Below are positions 52,190 to 63,477 of a DNA stretch of 64,000 nucleotides, piece after piece. Location: positions 27,046,982 to 27,110,981 of the forward strand of contig NC_030681.2 in the NCBI RefSeq assembly GCF_000004195.4, in the 5' to 3' direction. Numbering within the stretch: position 1 is the first letter of the stretch; each line of letters opens with the position of its first letter. The position numbers and the translations under genes were made by a program. The stretch is from Xenopus tropicalis (Eukaryota; Chordata; Amphibia; Anura; Pipidae). Under the pieces are notes generated by a model that was given only the letters and a program-made list of their open reading frames with translations, was not told the origin of the DNA and made no database searches.

Positions 52190-55100
52190 TAGCCTCCTGG
52201 GGTGTGGGATAGGGAGAGATGGTGCCTATAGTAGCAGTGGGTTAATAGCCTCTGGGAAGGGACTGGGGCTGTGGGATAGCAGGTATAGTAGGGAGAGATT
52301 GTGCCTATAGTAGCAGTGGGGGGATAATAGCCTCTGGGAAGGGACTGTGGCTGTGGGATAGCAGGTATAGTAGGGAGAGATGGTGCCTATAGTAGCAGTG
52401 GGGGGATAATAGCCTCTGGGAAGGGACTGTGGCTGTGGGATAGCAGGTATAGTAGGGAGAGATGGTACCTATAGTAGCAGTGGGATAATAGCCTCTGGGA
52501 AGGGACTGTGGCTGTGGGATAGCAGGTATAGTAGGGAGAGATGGTGCCTATAGTAGCAGTGGGGGGATAATAGCCTCTGGGAAGGGACTGGGGCTGTGGG
52601 ATAGCAGGTATAGTAGGGAGAGATGGTGCCTATAGTAGCAGTGGGATAATAGCCTCTGGGAAGGGACTGTGGCTGTGGGATAGCAGGTATAGTAGGGAGA
52701 GATGGTGCCTATAGTAGCAGTGGGATAATAGCCTCTGGGAAGGGACTGGGGCTGTGGGATAGCAGGTATAGTAGGGAGAGATGGTGCCCTATAGTAGCAG
52801 TGGGGGGATAATAGCCTCTGGGAAGGGACTGTGGCTGTGGGATAGCAGGTATAGTAGGGAGAGATGGTGCCTATAGTAGCAGTGGGTTAATAGCCTCTGG
52901 AAAGGGACTGGGGCTGTGGGATAGCAGGTATAGTAGGGAGAGATTGTGCCTATAGTAGCAGTGGGGGGATAATAGCCTCTGGGAAGGGACTGTGGCTGTG
53001 GGATAGCAGGTATAGTAGGGAGAGATGGTGCCTATAGTAGCAGTGGGGGGATAATAGCCTCTGGGAAGGGACTGTGGCTGTGGGATAGCAGGTATAGTAG
53101 GGAGAGATGGTGCCTATAGTAGCAGTGGGATAATAGCCTCTGGGAAGGGACTGTGGCTGTGGGATAGCAGGTATAGTAGGGAGAGATGGTGCCTATAGTA
53201 GCAGTGGGGGATAATAGCCTCTGGGAAGGGACTGGGGCTGTGGGATAGCAGGTATAGTAGGGAGAGATGGTGCCTATAGTAGCAGTGGGGGATAATAGCC
53301 TCTGGGAAGGGACTGGGGCTGTGGGATAGCAGGTATAGTAGGGAGAGATGGTGCCTATAGTAGCAGTGGGGGATAATAGCCTCTGGGAAGGGACTGTGGC
53401 TGTGGGATAGCAGGTATAGTAGGGAGAGATGGTGCCTATAGTAGCAGTGGGGGATAATAGCCTCTGGGAAGGGACTGGGGCTGTGGGATAGCAGGTATAG
53501 TAGGGAGAGATGGTGCCTATAGTAGCAGTGGGGATAATAGCCTCTGGGAAGGGACTGGGGCTGTGGGATAGCAGGTATAGTAGGGAGAGATGGTGCCTAT
53601 AGTAGCAGTGGGGGATAATAGCCTCTGGAAGGGACTGTGGCTGTGGGATAGCAGGTATAGTAGGGAGAGATGGTGCCTATAGTAGCAGTGGGGATAATAG
53701 CCTCTGGGAAGGGACTGGGCTGTGGGATAGCAGGTATAGTAGGGAGAGATGGTGCCTATAGTAGCAGTGGGGGGATAATAGCCTCTGGGAAGGGACTGTG
53801 GCTGTGGGATAGCAGGTATAGTAGGGAGAGATGGTGCCTATAGTAGCAGTGGGGATAATAGCCTCTGGGAAGGGACTGTGGCTGTGGGATAGCAGGTATA
53901 GTAGGGAGAGATGGTGCCTATAGTAGCAGTGGGGGGATAATAGCCTCTGGGAAGGGACTGGGGCTGTGGGATAGCAGGTATAGTAGGGAGAGATGGTGCC
54001 TATAGTAGCAGTGGGATAATAGCCTCTGGGAAGGGACTGGGGCTGTGGGATAGCAGGTATAGTAGGGAGAGATGGTGCCTATAGTAGCAGTGGGGGGATA
54101 ATAGCCTCTGGGAAGGGACTGGGGCTGTGGGATAGCAGGTATAGTAGGCAGAGATGGTGCCTATAGTAGCAGTGGGGGGATAATAGCCTATGGGAAGGGA
54201 TTGTGGCTGTGGGATAGCAGGTATAGTAGGGAGAGATGGTGCCTATAGTAGCAGTGGGGGATAATAGCCTCTGGGAAGGGACTGGGGCTGTGGGATAGCA
54301 GGTATAGTAGGGAGAGATGGTGCCTATAGTAGCAGTGGGATAATAGCCTCTGGGAAGGGACTGGGGCTGTGGGATAGCAGGTATAGTAGGGAGAGATGGT
54401 GCCTATAGTAGCAGTGGGGGGATAATAGCCTCTGGGAAGGGACTGGGGCTGTGGGATAGCAGGTATAGTAGGGAGAGATTGTGCCTATAGTAGCAGTGGG
54501 GGATAATAGCCCTCTAGGGAAGGGACTGGGGCTTGTGGCATAGCAGGTATAGTAGAGAAGATGTGCCTAAGTAGCCAGTGGGGGATTTAAAGTCTCGCGG
54601 AAGGACTGTAGGCTTGGGATAGGCAGGGTATAGTAGGGAGGAGATGCGTTTGCCTATAGTAGGCAGTGGGGATAATTAGCCCTCTGGGAAGGACTGTAAC
54701 TGTGGATAGCAAGGTATAGTAGCGGAGAGATGTGCCCTATAGTAGCAGTGTGGATAATAGCCTCTGGGAAGGGACTGTGGCTGTGGGATAGCAGTATAGT
54801 AGGGAGAGATGGTGCCTATAGTAAGCAGTGGGGGGATTAATAGCCTCTGGGAAGGGACTGTGGCTGTGGGATAGCAGGTATAGTAAGGGAGAGATGGTGC
54901 CTATAGTAGCAGTGGGGGGATAATACCTCTGGGAAAGGACTGTAGCTGTGGGATAGCAGTATAGTAGGGAGAGATGGTGCCTATAGCAGGCAGTGGTGGG
55001 GATAATGCCTCTGGGAAGGGACTGGGGCTGTGGGATAGCAGGTATAGTAGGGAGAGATGGTGCCTATAGTAGCAGTGGGATATAGCCTCTGGGAAGGGGA

Positions 55101-58100
55101 CTGTGGGCTGTGGGATAGCAGGTATAGTAGGGAGAGATGGTGCCTATAGTAGCAGTGGGGGGATAATAGCCTCTGGGAAGGGACTGTGGCTGTGGGATAG
55201 CAGGTATAGTAGGGAGGATGGTGCCTATAGTAGCAGTGGGGGGATAATAGCCTCTGGGAAGGGACTGTGGCTGTGGGATAGCAGGTATAGTAGGGAGAGA
55301 TGGTGCCTATAGTAGCAGTGGGGGGATAATAGCCTCTGGGAAGGACTGTGGCTGTGGGATAGCAGGTATAGTAGGGAGAGATGGTGCCTATAGCAGCAGT
55401 GTGGGGATAATAGCCTCTGGGAAGGGACTGGGGCTGTGGGATAGCAGGTATAGTAGGGAGAGATGGTGCCTATAGTAGCAGTGGGGATAATAGCCTCTGG
55501 GAAGGGACTGTGGCTGTGGGATAGCAGGTATAGTAGGGAGAGATGGTGCCTATAGTAGCAGTGGGGGGATAATAGCCTCTGGGAAGGGACTGGGGCTGTG
55601 GGATAGCAGGTATAGTAGGGAGAGATGGTGCCTATAGTAGCAGTGGGGGATAATAGCCTCTGGAAGGGACTGTGGCTGTGGGATAGCAGGTATAGTAGGG
55701 GAGAGATGGTGCCTATAGTAGCAGTGGGGATAATAGCCTCTGGAAGGGACTGGGGCTGTGGGATAGCAGGTATAGTAGGGAGAGATGGTGCCTATTAGTA
55801 GCAAGTGGGATAATAGCCTCTGGGAAGGGACTGGGGCTGTGGGATAGCAGTATAGTAGGGAGAGATTGGTGCCTATAGTAACAGTGGGGGGATAATAGCC
55901 TCTGGGAAGGACTGTGGCCTGTGGGATAGCAGGTATAGTAGGGAGATGATGGTGCCTATAAGTAGCAAGTGGGGGATAATAGCCTCTGGGAAGGGACTGG
56001 GGGCTGTGGGATAAAGCAGGTATAGTAGGGAGAGATGGTGCCTATAGCAGCAGTGTGGGGATAATAGCCTCTGGGAAGGGACTGGGGCTGTGGGATAAGC
56101 AGGTATAGTAGGGAGAGATGGTGCCTATAGTAGCAGTGGCGGTATAATAGCCTCTGGGAGGGACTGTGGCTGTGGGATAGCAGGTATAGTAGGGAGAGAT
56201 GGTGCCTATAAGCAGCAGTGTGGGGATAATAGCCTCTGGGAAGGGACCTGGGGCTGTGGGATAGCAGGTATAGTAGGGAGAGATGGTGCCTATAGTAGCA
56301 GTGGGGGGATAATAGCCTCTTGGGAAGGGACTGGGGCTGTGGGATAGCAGGTATAGTAGGGAGAGATGGTGCCTATAGTAGCAGTGGGGGATAATAGCCT
56401 CTGGGAAGGGACTGTAGCTGTGGGATAGCAGGTATAGTAGGGAGAGATGGTGCCTATAGTAGCAGTGGGGGGATAATAGCCTCTGGGAAGGGACTGTAGC
56501 TGTGGGATAGCAGGTATAGTAGGGGAGAGATGGTGCCTATAGTAGCAGTGGGATAATAGCCTCTGGGAAGGGACTGGGGCTGTGGGATAGCAGGTATAGT
56601 AGGGAGAGATGGTGCCTATAGTAGCAGTGGGGGGATAATAGCCTCTGGGAAGGGACTGGGGCTGTGGGATAGCAGGTATAGTAGGGAGAGATGGTGCCTA
56701 TAGTAGCAGTGGGGGGATAATAGCCTCTGGGAAGGGACTGTAGCTGTGGGATAGCAGGTATAGTAGGGAGAGATGGTGCCTATAGTAGCAGTGGGGGGAT
56801 AATAGCCTCTGGGAAGGGACTGTAGCTGTGGGATAGAAGGTATAGTAGGGAGAGATGGTGCCTATAGTAGCAGTGGGATAATAGCCTCTGGGAAGGGACT
56901 GTGGCTGTGGGATAGCAGGTATAGTAGGGAGAGATGGTGCCTATAGTAGCAGTGGGGGGATAATAGCCTCTGGGAAGGGACTGTGGCTGTGGGATAGCAG
57001 GTATAGTAGGGAGAGATGGTGCCTATAGTAGCAGTGGGGGGATAATAGCCTCTGGGAAAGGACTGTGGCTGTGGGATAGCAGGTATAGTAGGGAGAGATG
57101 GTGCCTATAGCAGCAGTGTGGGGATAATAGCCTCTGGGAAGGGACTGGGGCTGTGGGATAGCAGGTATAGTAGGGAGAGATGGTGCCTATAGTAGCAGTG
57201 GGATAATAGCCTCTGGGAAGGGACTGGGGCTGTGGGATAGCAGGTATAGTAGGGAGAGATGGTGCCTATAGTAACAGTGGGGGGATAATAGCCTCTGGGA
57301 AGGGACTGTGGCTGTGGGATAGCAGGTATAGTAGGGAGAGATGGTGCCTATAGTAGCAGTGGCGGTATAATAGCCTCTGGGAAGGGACTGTGGCTGTGGG
57401 ATAGCAGGTATAGTAGGGAGAGATGGTGCCTATAGCAGCAGTGTGGGGATAATAGCCTCTGGGAAGGGACTGGGGCTGTGGGATAGCAGGTATAGTAGGG
57501 AGAGATGGTGCCTATAGTAGCAGTGGGATAATAGCCTCTGGGAAGGGACTGGGGCTGTGGGATAGCAGGTATAGTAGGGAGAGATGGTGCCTATAGTAGC
57601 AGTGGGGGGATAATAGCCTCTGGGAAGGGACTGGGGCTGTGGGATAGCAGGTATAGTAGGGAGAGATTGTGCCTATAGTAGCAGTGGGGGATAATAGTCT
57701 CTGGGAAGGGACTGTAGCTGTGGGATAGCAGGTATAGTAGGGAGAGATGGTGCCTATAGTAGCAGTGGGGGGATAATAGCCTCTGGGAAGGGACTGTAGC
57801 TGTGGGATAGCAGGTATAGTAGGGAGAGATGGTGCCTATAGTAGCAGTGGGATAATAGCCTCTGGGAAGGGACTGTGGCTGTGGGATAGCAGGTATAGTA
57901 GGGAGAGATGGTGCCTATAGTAGCAGTGGGGGGATAATAGCCTCTGGGAAGGGACTGTGGCTGTGGGATAGCAGGTATAGTAGGGAGAGATGGTGCCTAT
58001 AGTAGCAGTGGGATAATAGCCTCTGGGAAAGGACTGCGGCTGTGGGATAGCAGGTATAGTAGGGAGAGATGGTGCCTATAGCAGCAGTGTGGGGATAATA

Positions 58101-58622
58101 GCCTCTGGGAAGGGACTGGGGCTGTGGGATAGTAGGTATAGTAGGGAGAGATGGTGCCTATAGTAGCAGTGGGATAATAGCCTCTGGGAAGGGACTGGGG
58201 CTGTGGGATAGCAGGTATAGTAGGGAGAGATGGTGCCTATAGTAACAGTGGGGGGATAATAGCCTCTGGGAAGGGACTGTGGCTGTGGGATTGCAGGTAT
58301 AGTAGGGATGGATGGTGCCTATAGTAGCAGTGGGGGGATAATAGCCTCTGGGAAGGGACTGTGGCTGTGGGATAGCAGGTATAGTAGGGAGAGATGGTGC
58401 CTATAGTAGCAGTGGGATAATAGCCTCTGGGAAGGGACTGTGGCTGTGGGATAGCAGGTATAGTAGGGAGAGATGGTGCCTATAGTAGCAGTGGGATAAT
58501 AGCCTCTGGGAAGGGACTGTGGCTGTGGGATAGCAGGTATAGTAGGGAGAGATGGTGCCTATAGTAGCAGTGGCGGTATAATAGCCTCTGGGAAGGGACT
58601 ATGGCTGTGGAATAGCAGGTAC
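52190..58622 (+). repeat. 6.4-kb satellite of about 79-82-bp units
   Basis: About 80 copies of a unit with GGTATAGTAGGGAGAGATGG, TGCCTATAGTAGCAGTG, a G-run of 2-6, ATAATAGCCTCTGGGAAGGG and ACTGTGGCTGTGGGATAGCA. Length variation comes mostly from the G-run. Variants (TGGGGC, TGTAGC, GCAGTGTGGGG, GTAACAGTG, GGCGGTATAA) recur in similar order, indicating higher-order duplication. Indels concentrate at 54510-55010. Open frames within are repeat artefacts. Confidence 0.97.
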
Positions 58623-59389
58623 AGTATGGCAACACGGTTACAGAAATACTTCCTATCAGTGCTACATTTACACTGCGACAACCAAAAGCTGTGAGGAGTA
58701 ATGGGAGTTGCACTCCAACAACAGTTGAAAGAGCCAACATGCCTCTAATCCGTTTACCCCATACATCTGAACCTCTAGCACATTTACAATTTACTGCTCT
58801 AAAGGCCAGTGAATATCTGAAATCTATCTCAGGCCTCTCTTTGTGGCTTTTAAGGAAATATTTATTTGATGTAATTCTACTTTACAGAATCCTCTCCCCC
58901 GTAACAGGAATATGTATTACTGAACACTCCACTATACTTAAAAATGAAAGCTTTGTTATTTGTTTATACAGTCACTTTAATATATCTCCAGATATCAGAA
59001 GAGCTAAAAACGCAAACACTCAGGGCAGTAAAACCAGGACTTCAAAGCAAAGCAGTTTAAATGCACAGAATAAAAATTACTGTTATTTTATTTTGGATAA
59101 TTTTCCCTTGTTGGGGCTTCAATTAAAAAAGGAACTTTCATGTTGTTTTAGCTGTTTCCCTATTACCAGAAGTCACTTATTGCCTCCTTTTTTGGTTTTC
59201 TCACATGATTATGACTTCCATTTATTTAAAAGTTTTAAACATTTTAGATTCTTACTGTGATTATTCATACTGTTAATAAATTACTTTTTCACTGGATGCC
59301 AAATAAACTTACATAGAGTTATGTACAAAAAACCCAAAGTACAAAGTAATATACAGCAGCAGAAGCAAAAAATACTTTTCATCAGCATC
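58623..59389. other. Non-coding DNA
   Basis: A 189-codon frame at 58691-59260 begins inside an interspersed-repeat motif (GGGAGTTGCACTCCAACAAC) and shows no domain. The lower-complexity A/T content and lack of coding signatures argue against a gene. Confidence 0.5.
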
Positions 59390-60016
59390 AGACTGGGGTG
59401 TCCAGATTCCATACGGGGCTGCCACCCCAGGGTCCCCAACACCCAAAATAGATAGGGTGAGACTGGTGTGTGTATTGCTTTATTGATGGGGGCAAATTAG
59501 GGCCTTTTAGCGCACATTAGGGGTCACAACGGCATGACTTTATGGCCCTGCCTCATCCCCGCCCCATGACTTCATGGCCCTGCCTCCTCCCTGCCCCGTG
59601 ACTTCATGGCCCTGCCTCCTCCCTGCCCCATGACTTCATGGCCCTGCCTCCTCCCTGCCCCGTGACTTCATGGCCCTGCCTCCTCCCTGCCCCGTGACTT
59701 TATGGCCCTGCCTCCTCCCTGCCCCGTGACTTCATGGCGCTGCCTCCTCCCTGCCCCGTGACTTCATGGCCCTGCCTCCTCCCTGCCCCGTGACTTCATG
59801 GCCCTGCCTCCTCCCTGCCCCGTGACTTCATGGCCCTGCCTCCTCCCTGCCCCGTGACTTCATGGCCCTGCCTCCGCCCTGCCCCATGACTTCGTGGCCC
59901 TGCCTCCTCCCTGCCCCCTAAATTCACGGCCCCACCTTTTCCCTGCCCCTGTGACGCCACCCCTGCCCCCTGCCCGGCTAAGAAAGCTGGCAGATGTGGC
60001 AACCCTAGATGCAAGT
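59390..60016. mobile_element. GC-rich interspersed element with 32-bp array
   Basis: Left edge near GGGGCTGCCACCCCAGGG; right edge near GCAGATGTGGCAACCCTAG. The right end resembles a TAGGGTTGCCAC terminus also seen at 9507. Between them is the 32-bp array. Boundaries and superfamily are uncertain. Confidence 0.45.
59535..59925. repeat. 32-bp GC-rich minisatellite
   Basis: About 12 copies of CCCTGCCTCCTCCCTGCCCC plus GTGACTTCATGG, exact 32-bp spacing (for example 59581 and 59613). Antisense frames are repeat artefacts. Confidence 0.93.
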
Positions 60017-60024
60017 TACTTTAA

Positions 60025-62478
60025 AACTATACCCTCGAACAGTGTAGGTCTCTGTAAAAATATATTGCATAAACCAGCTCATATAAAAAAACCTTGTTTC
60101 ATTTAATTAAGCAATTTTCATAAAAATATACTTTTTTAGCAGTATGTGCCTTTGGGTAATCCTAAATAGAAATGAACCATTTTAAAATACCCTGGGATCG
60201 TAAGATTCATGGTGCACATGAAACCATACATGTTAGGCCACATCAGCCAATTAATGGACAGAGTTCTGCCTTTTACTCCCACACTACTTCCTGTTAGAGC
60301 TGCATTATTTCCTGTCAGCTGATCTCTGAGGGGGCACACAGCCCATCACTAAATCTCTGAGGGAGTGCACAGCCCGTCATTAAATCTCTGAGGGGGCACA
60401 CAGCCCATCACTAAATCTCTGAGGGGGCACACAGCCCATCACTAAATCTCTGAGGGGGCACACAGCCCATCACTAAATCTCTGAGGGAGCACACAGCCCA
60501 TCACTAAATCTCTGAGGGAGCACACAGCCCATCACTAAATCTCTGAGGGAGCACACAGCCCATCACTAAATCTCTGAGGGAGCGCACAGCCCATCACTAA
60601 ATCTCTGAGGGAGCGCCCAGCCCATCACTAAATCTCTGAGGGGGCACACAGCCCATCACTAAATCTCTGAGGGGGCACACAGCCCATCACTAAATCTCTG
60701 AGGGAGCACACAGCCCATCACTAAATCTCTGAGGGAGCACACAGCCCATCACTAAATCTCTGAGGGAGCACACAGCCCATCACTAAATCTCTGAGGGGGC
60801 ACACAGCCCATCACTAAATCTCTGAGGGAGCACACAGCCCATCACTAAATCTCTGAGGGAGCACACAGCCCATCACTAAATCTCTGAGGGGGCACACAGC
60901 CCATCACTAAATCTCTGAGGGAGCACACAGCCCATCACTAAATCTCTGAGGGAGCGCACAGCCCATCACTAAATCTCTGAGGGGGCACACAGCCCATCAC
61001 TAAATCTCTGAGGGAGCACACAGCCCATCACTAAATCTCTGAGGGAGCACACAGCCCATCACTAAATCTCTGAGGGAGCACACAGCCCGTCACTAAATCT
61101 CTGAGGGAGCGCACAGCCCGTCACTAAATCTCTGAGGGAGCGCACAGCCCGTCACTAAATCTCTGAGGGGGCACACAGCCCATCACTAAATCTCTGAGGG
61201 AGCACACAGCCCATCACTAAATCTCTGAGGGAGCACACAGCCCATCACTAAATCTCTGAGGGAGCACACAGCCCATCACTAAATCTCTGAGGGAGCACAC
61301 AGCCCATCACTAAATCTCTGAGGGAGCACACAGCCCATCACTAAATCTCTGAGGGAGCACACAGCCCATCACTAAATCTCTGAGGGAGTGCACAGCCCAT
61401 CACTAAATCTCTGAGGGAGCGCACAGCCCATCACTAAATCTCTGAGGGAGCACACAGCCCATCACTAAATCTCTGAGGGAGCGCACAGCCCATCACTAAA
61501 TCTCTGAGGGAGCACACAGCCCATCACTAAATCTCTGAGAGAGCACACAGCCCATCACTAAATCTCTGAGGGAGCGCACAGCCCATCACTAAATCTCTGA
61601 GGGAGCACACAGCCCATCACTAAATCTCTGAGGGGGCACACAGCCCATCACTAAATCTCTGAGGGGGCACACAGCCCATCACTAAATCTCTGAGGGGGCA
61701 CACAGCCCATCACTAAATCTCTGAGGGAGCGCACAGCCCATCACTAAATCTCTGAGGGAGTGCACAGCCCATCACTAAATCTCTGAGGGAGCACACAGCC
61801 CATCACTAAATCTCTGAGGGAGCACACAGCCCATCACTAAATCTCTGAGGGGGCACACAGCCCATCACTAAATCTCTGAGGGAGCACACAGCCCATCACT
61901 AAATCTCTGAGGGAGTGCACAGCCCATCACTAAATCTCTGAGGGAGCACACAGCCCATCACTAAATCTCTGAGGGAGCACACAGCCCATCACTAAATCTC
62001 TGAGGGGGCACACAGCCCATCACTAAATCTCTGAGGGAGCGCACAGCCCATCACTAAATCTCTGAGGGAGCGCACAGCCCATCACTAAATCTCTGAGGGG
62101 GCACACAGCCCATCACTAAATCTCTGAGGGAGCACACAGCCCATCACTAAATCTCTGAGGGAGCGCACAGCCCATCACTAAATCTCTGAGGGAGCGCACA
62201 GCCCATCACTAAATCTCTGAGGGAGCGCACAGCCCATCACTAAATCTCTGAGGGAGCACACAGCCCATCACTAAATCTCTGAGGGAGCACACAGCCCATC
62301 ACTAAATCTCTGAGGGAGCACACAGCCCATCACTAAATGGTGGCTCAAGGGAAAGGATGTATAAGGGCAATATTTACTGATATATATATTCCAGTTTGGT
62401 AAGATTCTTTAATAGGTCACTTTATATGATATAAACTATCTGCTGGTTAAGTATTTATTCTGAGGGTATAGTTTTCCT
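60025..62478 (+). mobile_element. T2 MITE containing a 2-kb satellite
   Basis: TTAA (60021-60024) then AACTATACCCTCGAAC; right GGGTATAGTTTTCCT with TTAA (62479-62482). The left arm (TAAAAATATATTGCATAAAC, TTGGGTAATCCTAAATAGAA) and right arm (ATATATATTCCAGTTTGG, AATAGGTCACTT) match 24602-25583. The left terminus lost the AGGAA of the family. Between the arms lies a 65-copy 31-bp array. Confidence 0.9.
60322..62336 (+). repeat. 31-bp satellite, exactly 65 units
   Basis: The unit is ATCTCTGAGGGAGCACACAG plus CCCATCACTAA. The first starts at 60322 and the last at 62306, a separation of 1984 = 64 x 31. Variation is by substitution (GGGGGC/GGGAGC, CACAC/CGCAC/TGCAC, CCCATC/CCCGTC). The array ends into AATGGTGGCTCAAGGG, ordinary T2 sequence. 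Confidence 0.97.
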
Positions 62479-62482
62479 TTAA

Positions 62483-63473
62483 TGTAAGGGTTTTAATGTG
62501 CAGGTCACTGTGGGGTAAAGGTGTGGCCTGCACATTGCTAAACTAGCTCTTTTGTGACATTTCTTTAATTGCATAGGGACGCCATCATTTCCACAATTCC
62601 ATGTGCAGCAACATATGAAGGATGTTGGGTTGATTGATTCTTCTTAATAAAATTACCTTTTCTGTTTTAATCTGGAGTTCTGTTCTTCGGAGTAGTATCT
62701 GCCTCCCTGAGCTACAGGTCTAGGACTGCGCTTACAGACCCCTAACCACTTTGGTGAGTATCAGTTCTGACTTTAATTGAAGTGTATTTCACTGGGCATT
62801 ACATCTGTCTTGGTACCTTGGTTACTTTCTATTATGGCCAATGTCTGCCTGTCAAAGCTCGCTCTTGTTCTGCATCAGTGACATTAATGTCTTCTTCTGA
62901 CCATAGTTCAGCAGCTCCGTGGCCACAAAATGTGACAGCAAACTTATGGCTCAACCCAAACGAAAAATTAACCGTTAAGGTTTGAAACTTTGTTCTAGGA
63001 AATGGTCTTATAATAAGACTAATAACAAGCATTCACGGTTGGAAATACTATCAAGGGCCTTTAATCTGTTCAAGTACTTTGCCTTTGTACATTTTAAAAT
63101 CCATCAATAATTTACTTGGCATTAAACAAATCAATCTACCAAATGGCCCTGTGCTCTCAAGATGAAGCATAGCATCGATTCCGTGTGACATCTGCATCTT
63201 TAACTACACTTGCAGCATCAGTGTATCAATGGTAATGGGCCTCAGTCGTACATTATTACATTCTGGGATAATTTAGTGCCAGAGTCATTAGACTTGTACA
63301 CCTCTGAATTATTGCAATGATATCATGAAATGCCAACGTGCAAAGACATTATGTCATATAACAACAGCGGTAGGAGAATTACAGGAAATGTTTCAGGTGC
63401 TCCAGTCTGATTCATATTTGTCTGGCAAAATATTGACAAGTCATGAACTGAAATGTGGTGACAAAACATTGAT
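62483..63473. other. Single-copy DNA, possible conserved element at 62990-63470
   Basis: No transposon ends. About 63020-63470 is non-repetitive with many evenly spread transcription-factor-like words (CATCAATAATTTAC, TGATTCATATTTG) and no open frame of note. Could be a conserved enhancer; not demonstrated. Confidence 0.4.
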
Positions 63474-63477
63474 TTAA

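Noticed and set aside
52190..58622. Tandem gene or rDNA spacer repeats
   Set aside because: No rRNA, tRNA or coding motif in the 82-bp unit, and the frames break at G-run changes.
58691..59260. 189-codon open frame
   Set aside because: The start lies in an interspersed-repeat motif, no domain is recognised, and composition is that of AT-rich non-coding DNA. A transcript or conserved homologue would change this.
60322..62336. CRISPR array (regular 31-bp repeats)
   Set aside because: Units are contiguous with no unique spacers, and the context is a eukaryotic T2 MITE.
62560..62765. Possible LTR or Penelope-like end (TTAATCTGGAGTTCTGTTCTTCGG)
   Set aside because: No matching second terminus, primer-binding site or TSD could be found.
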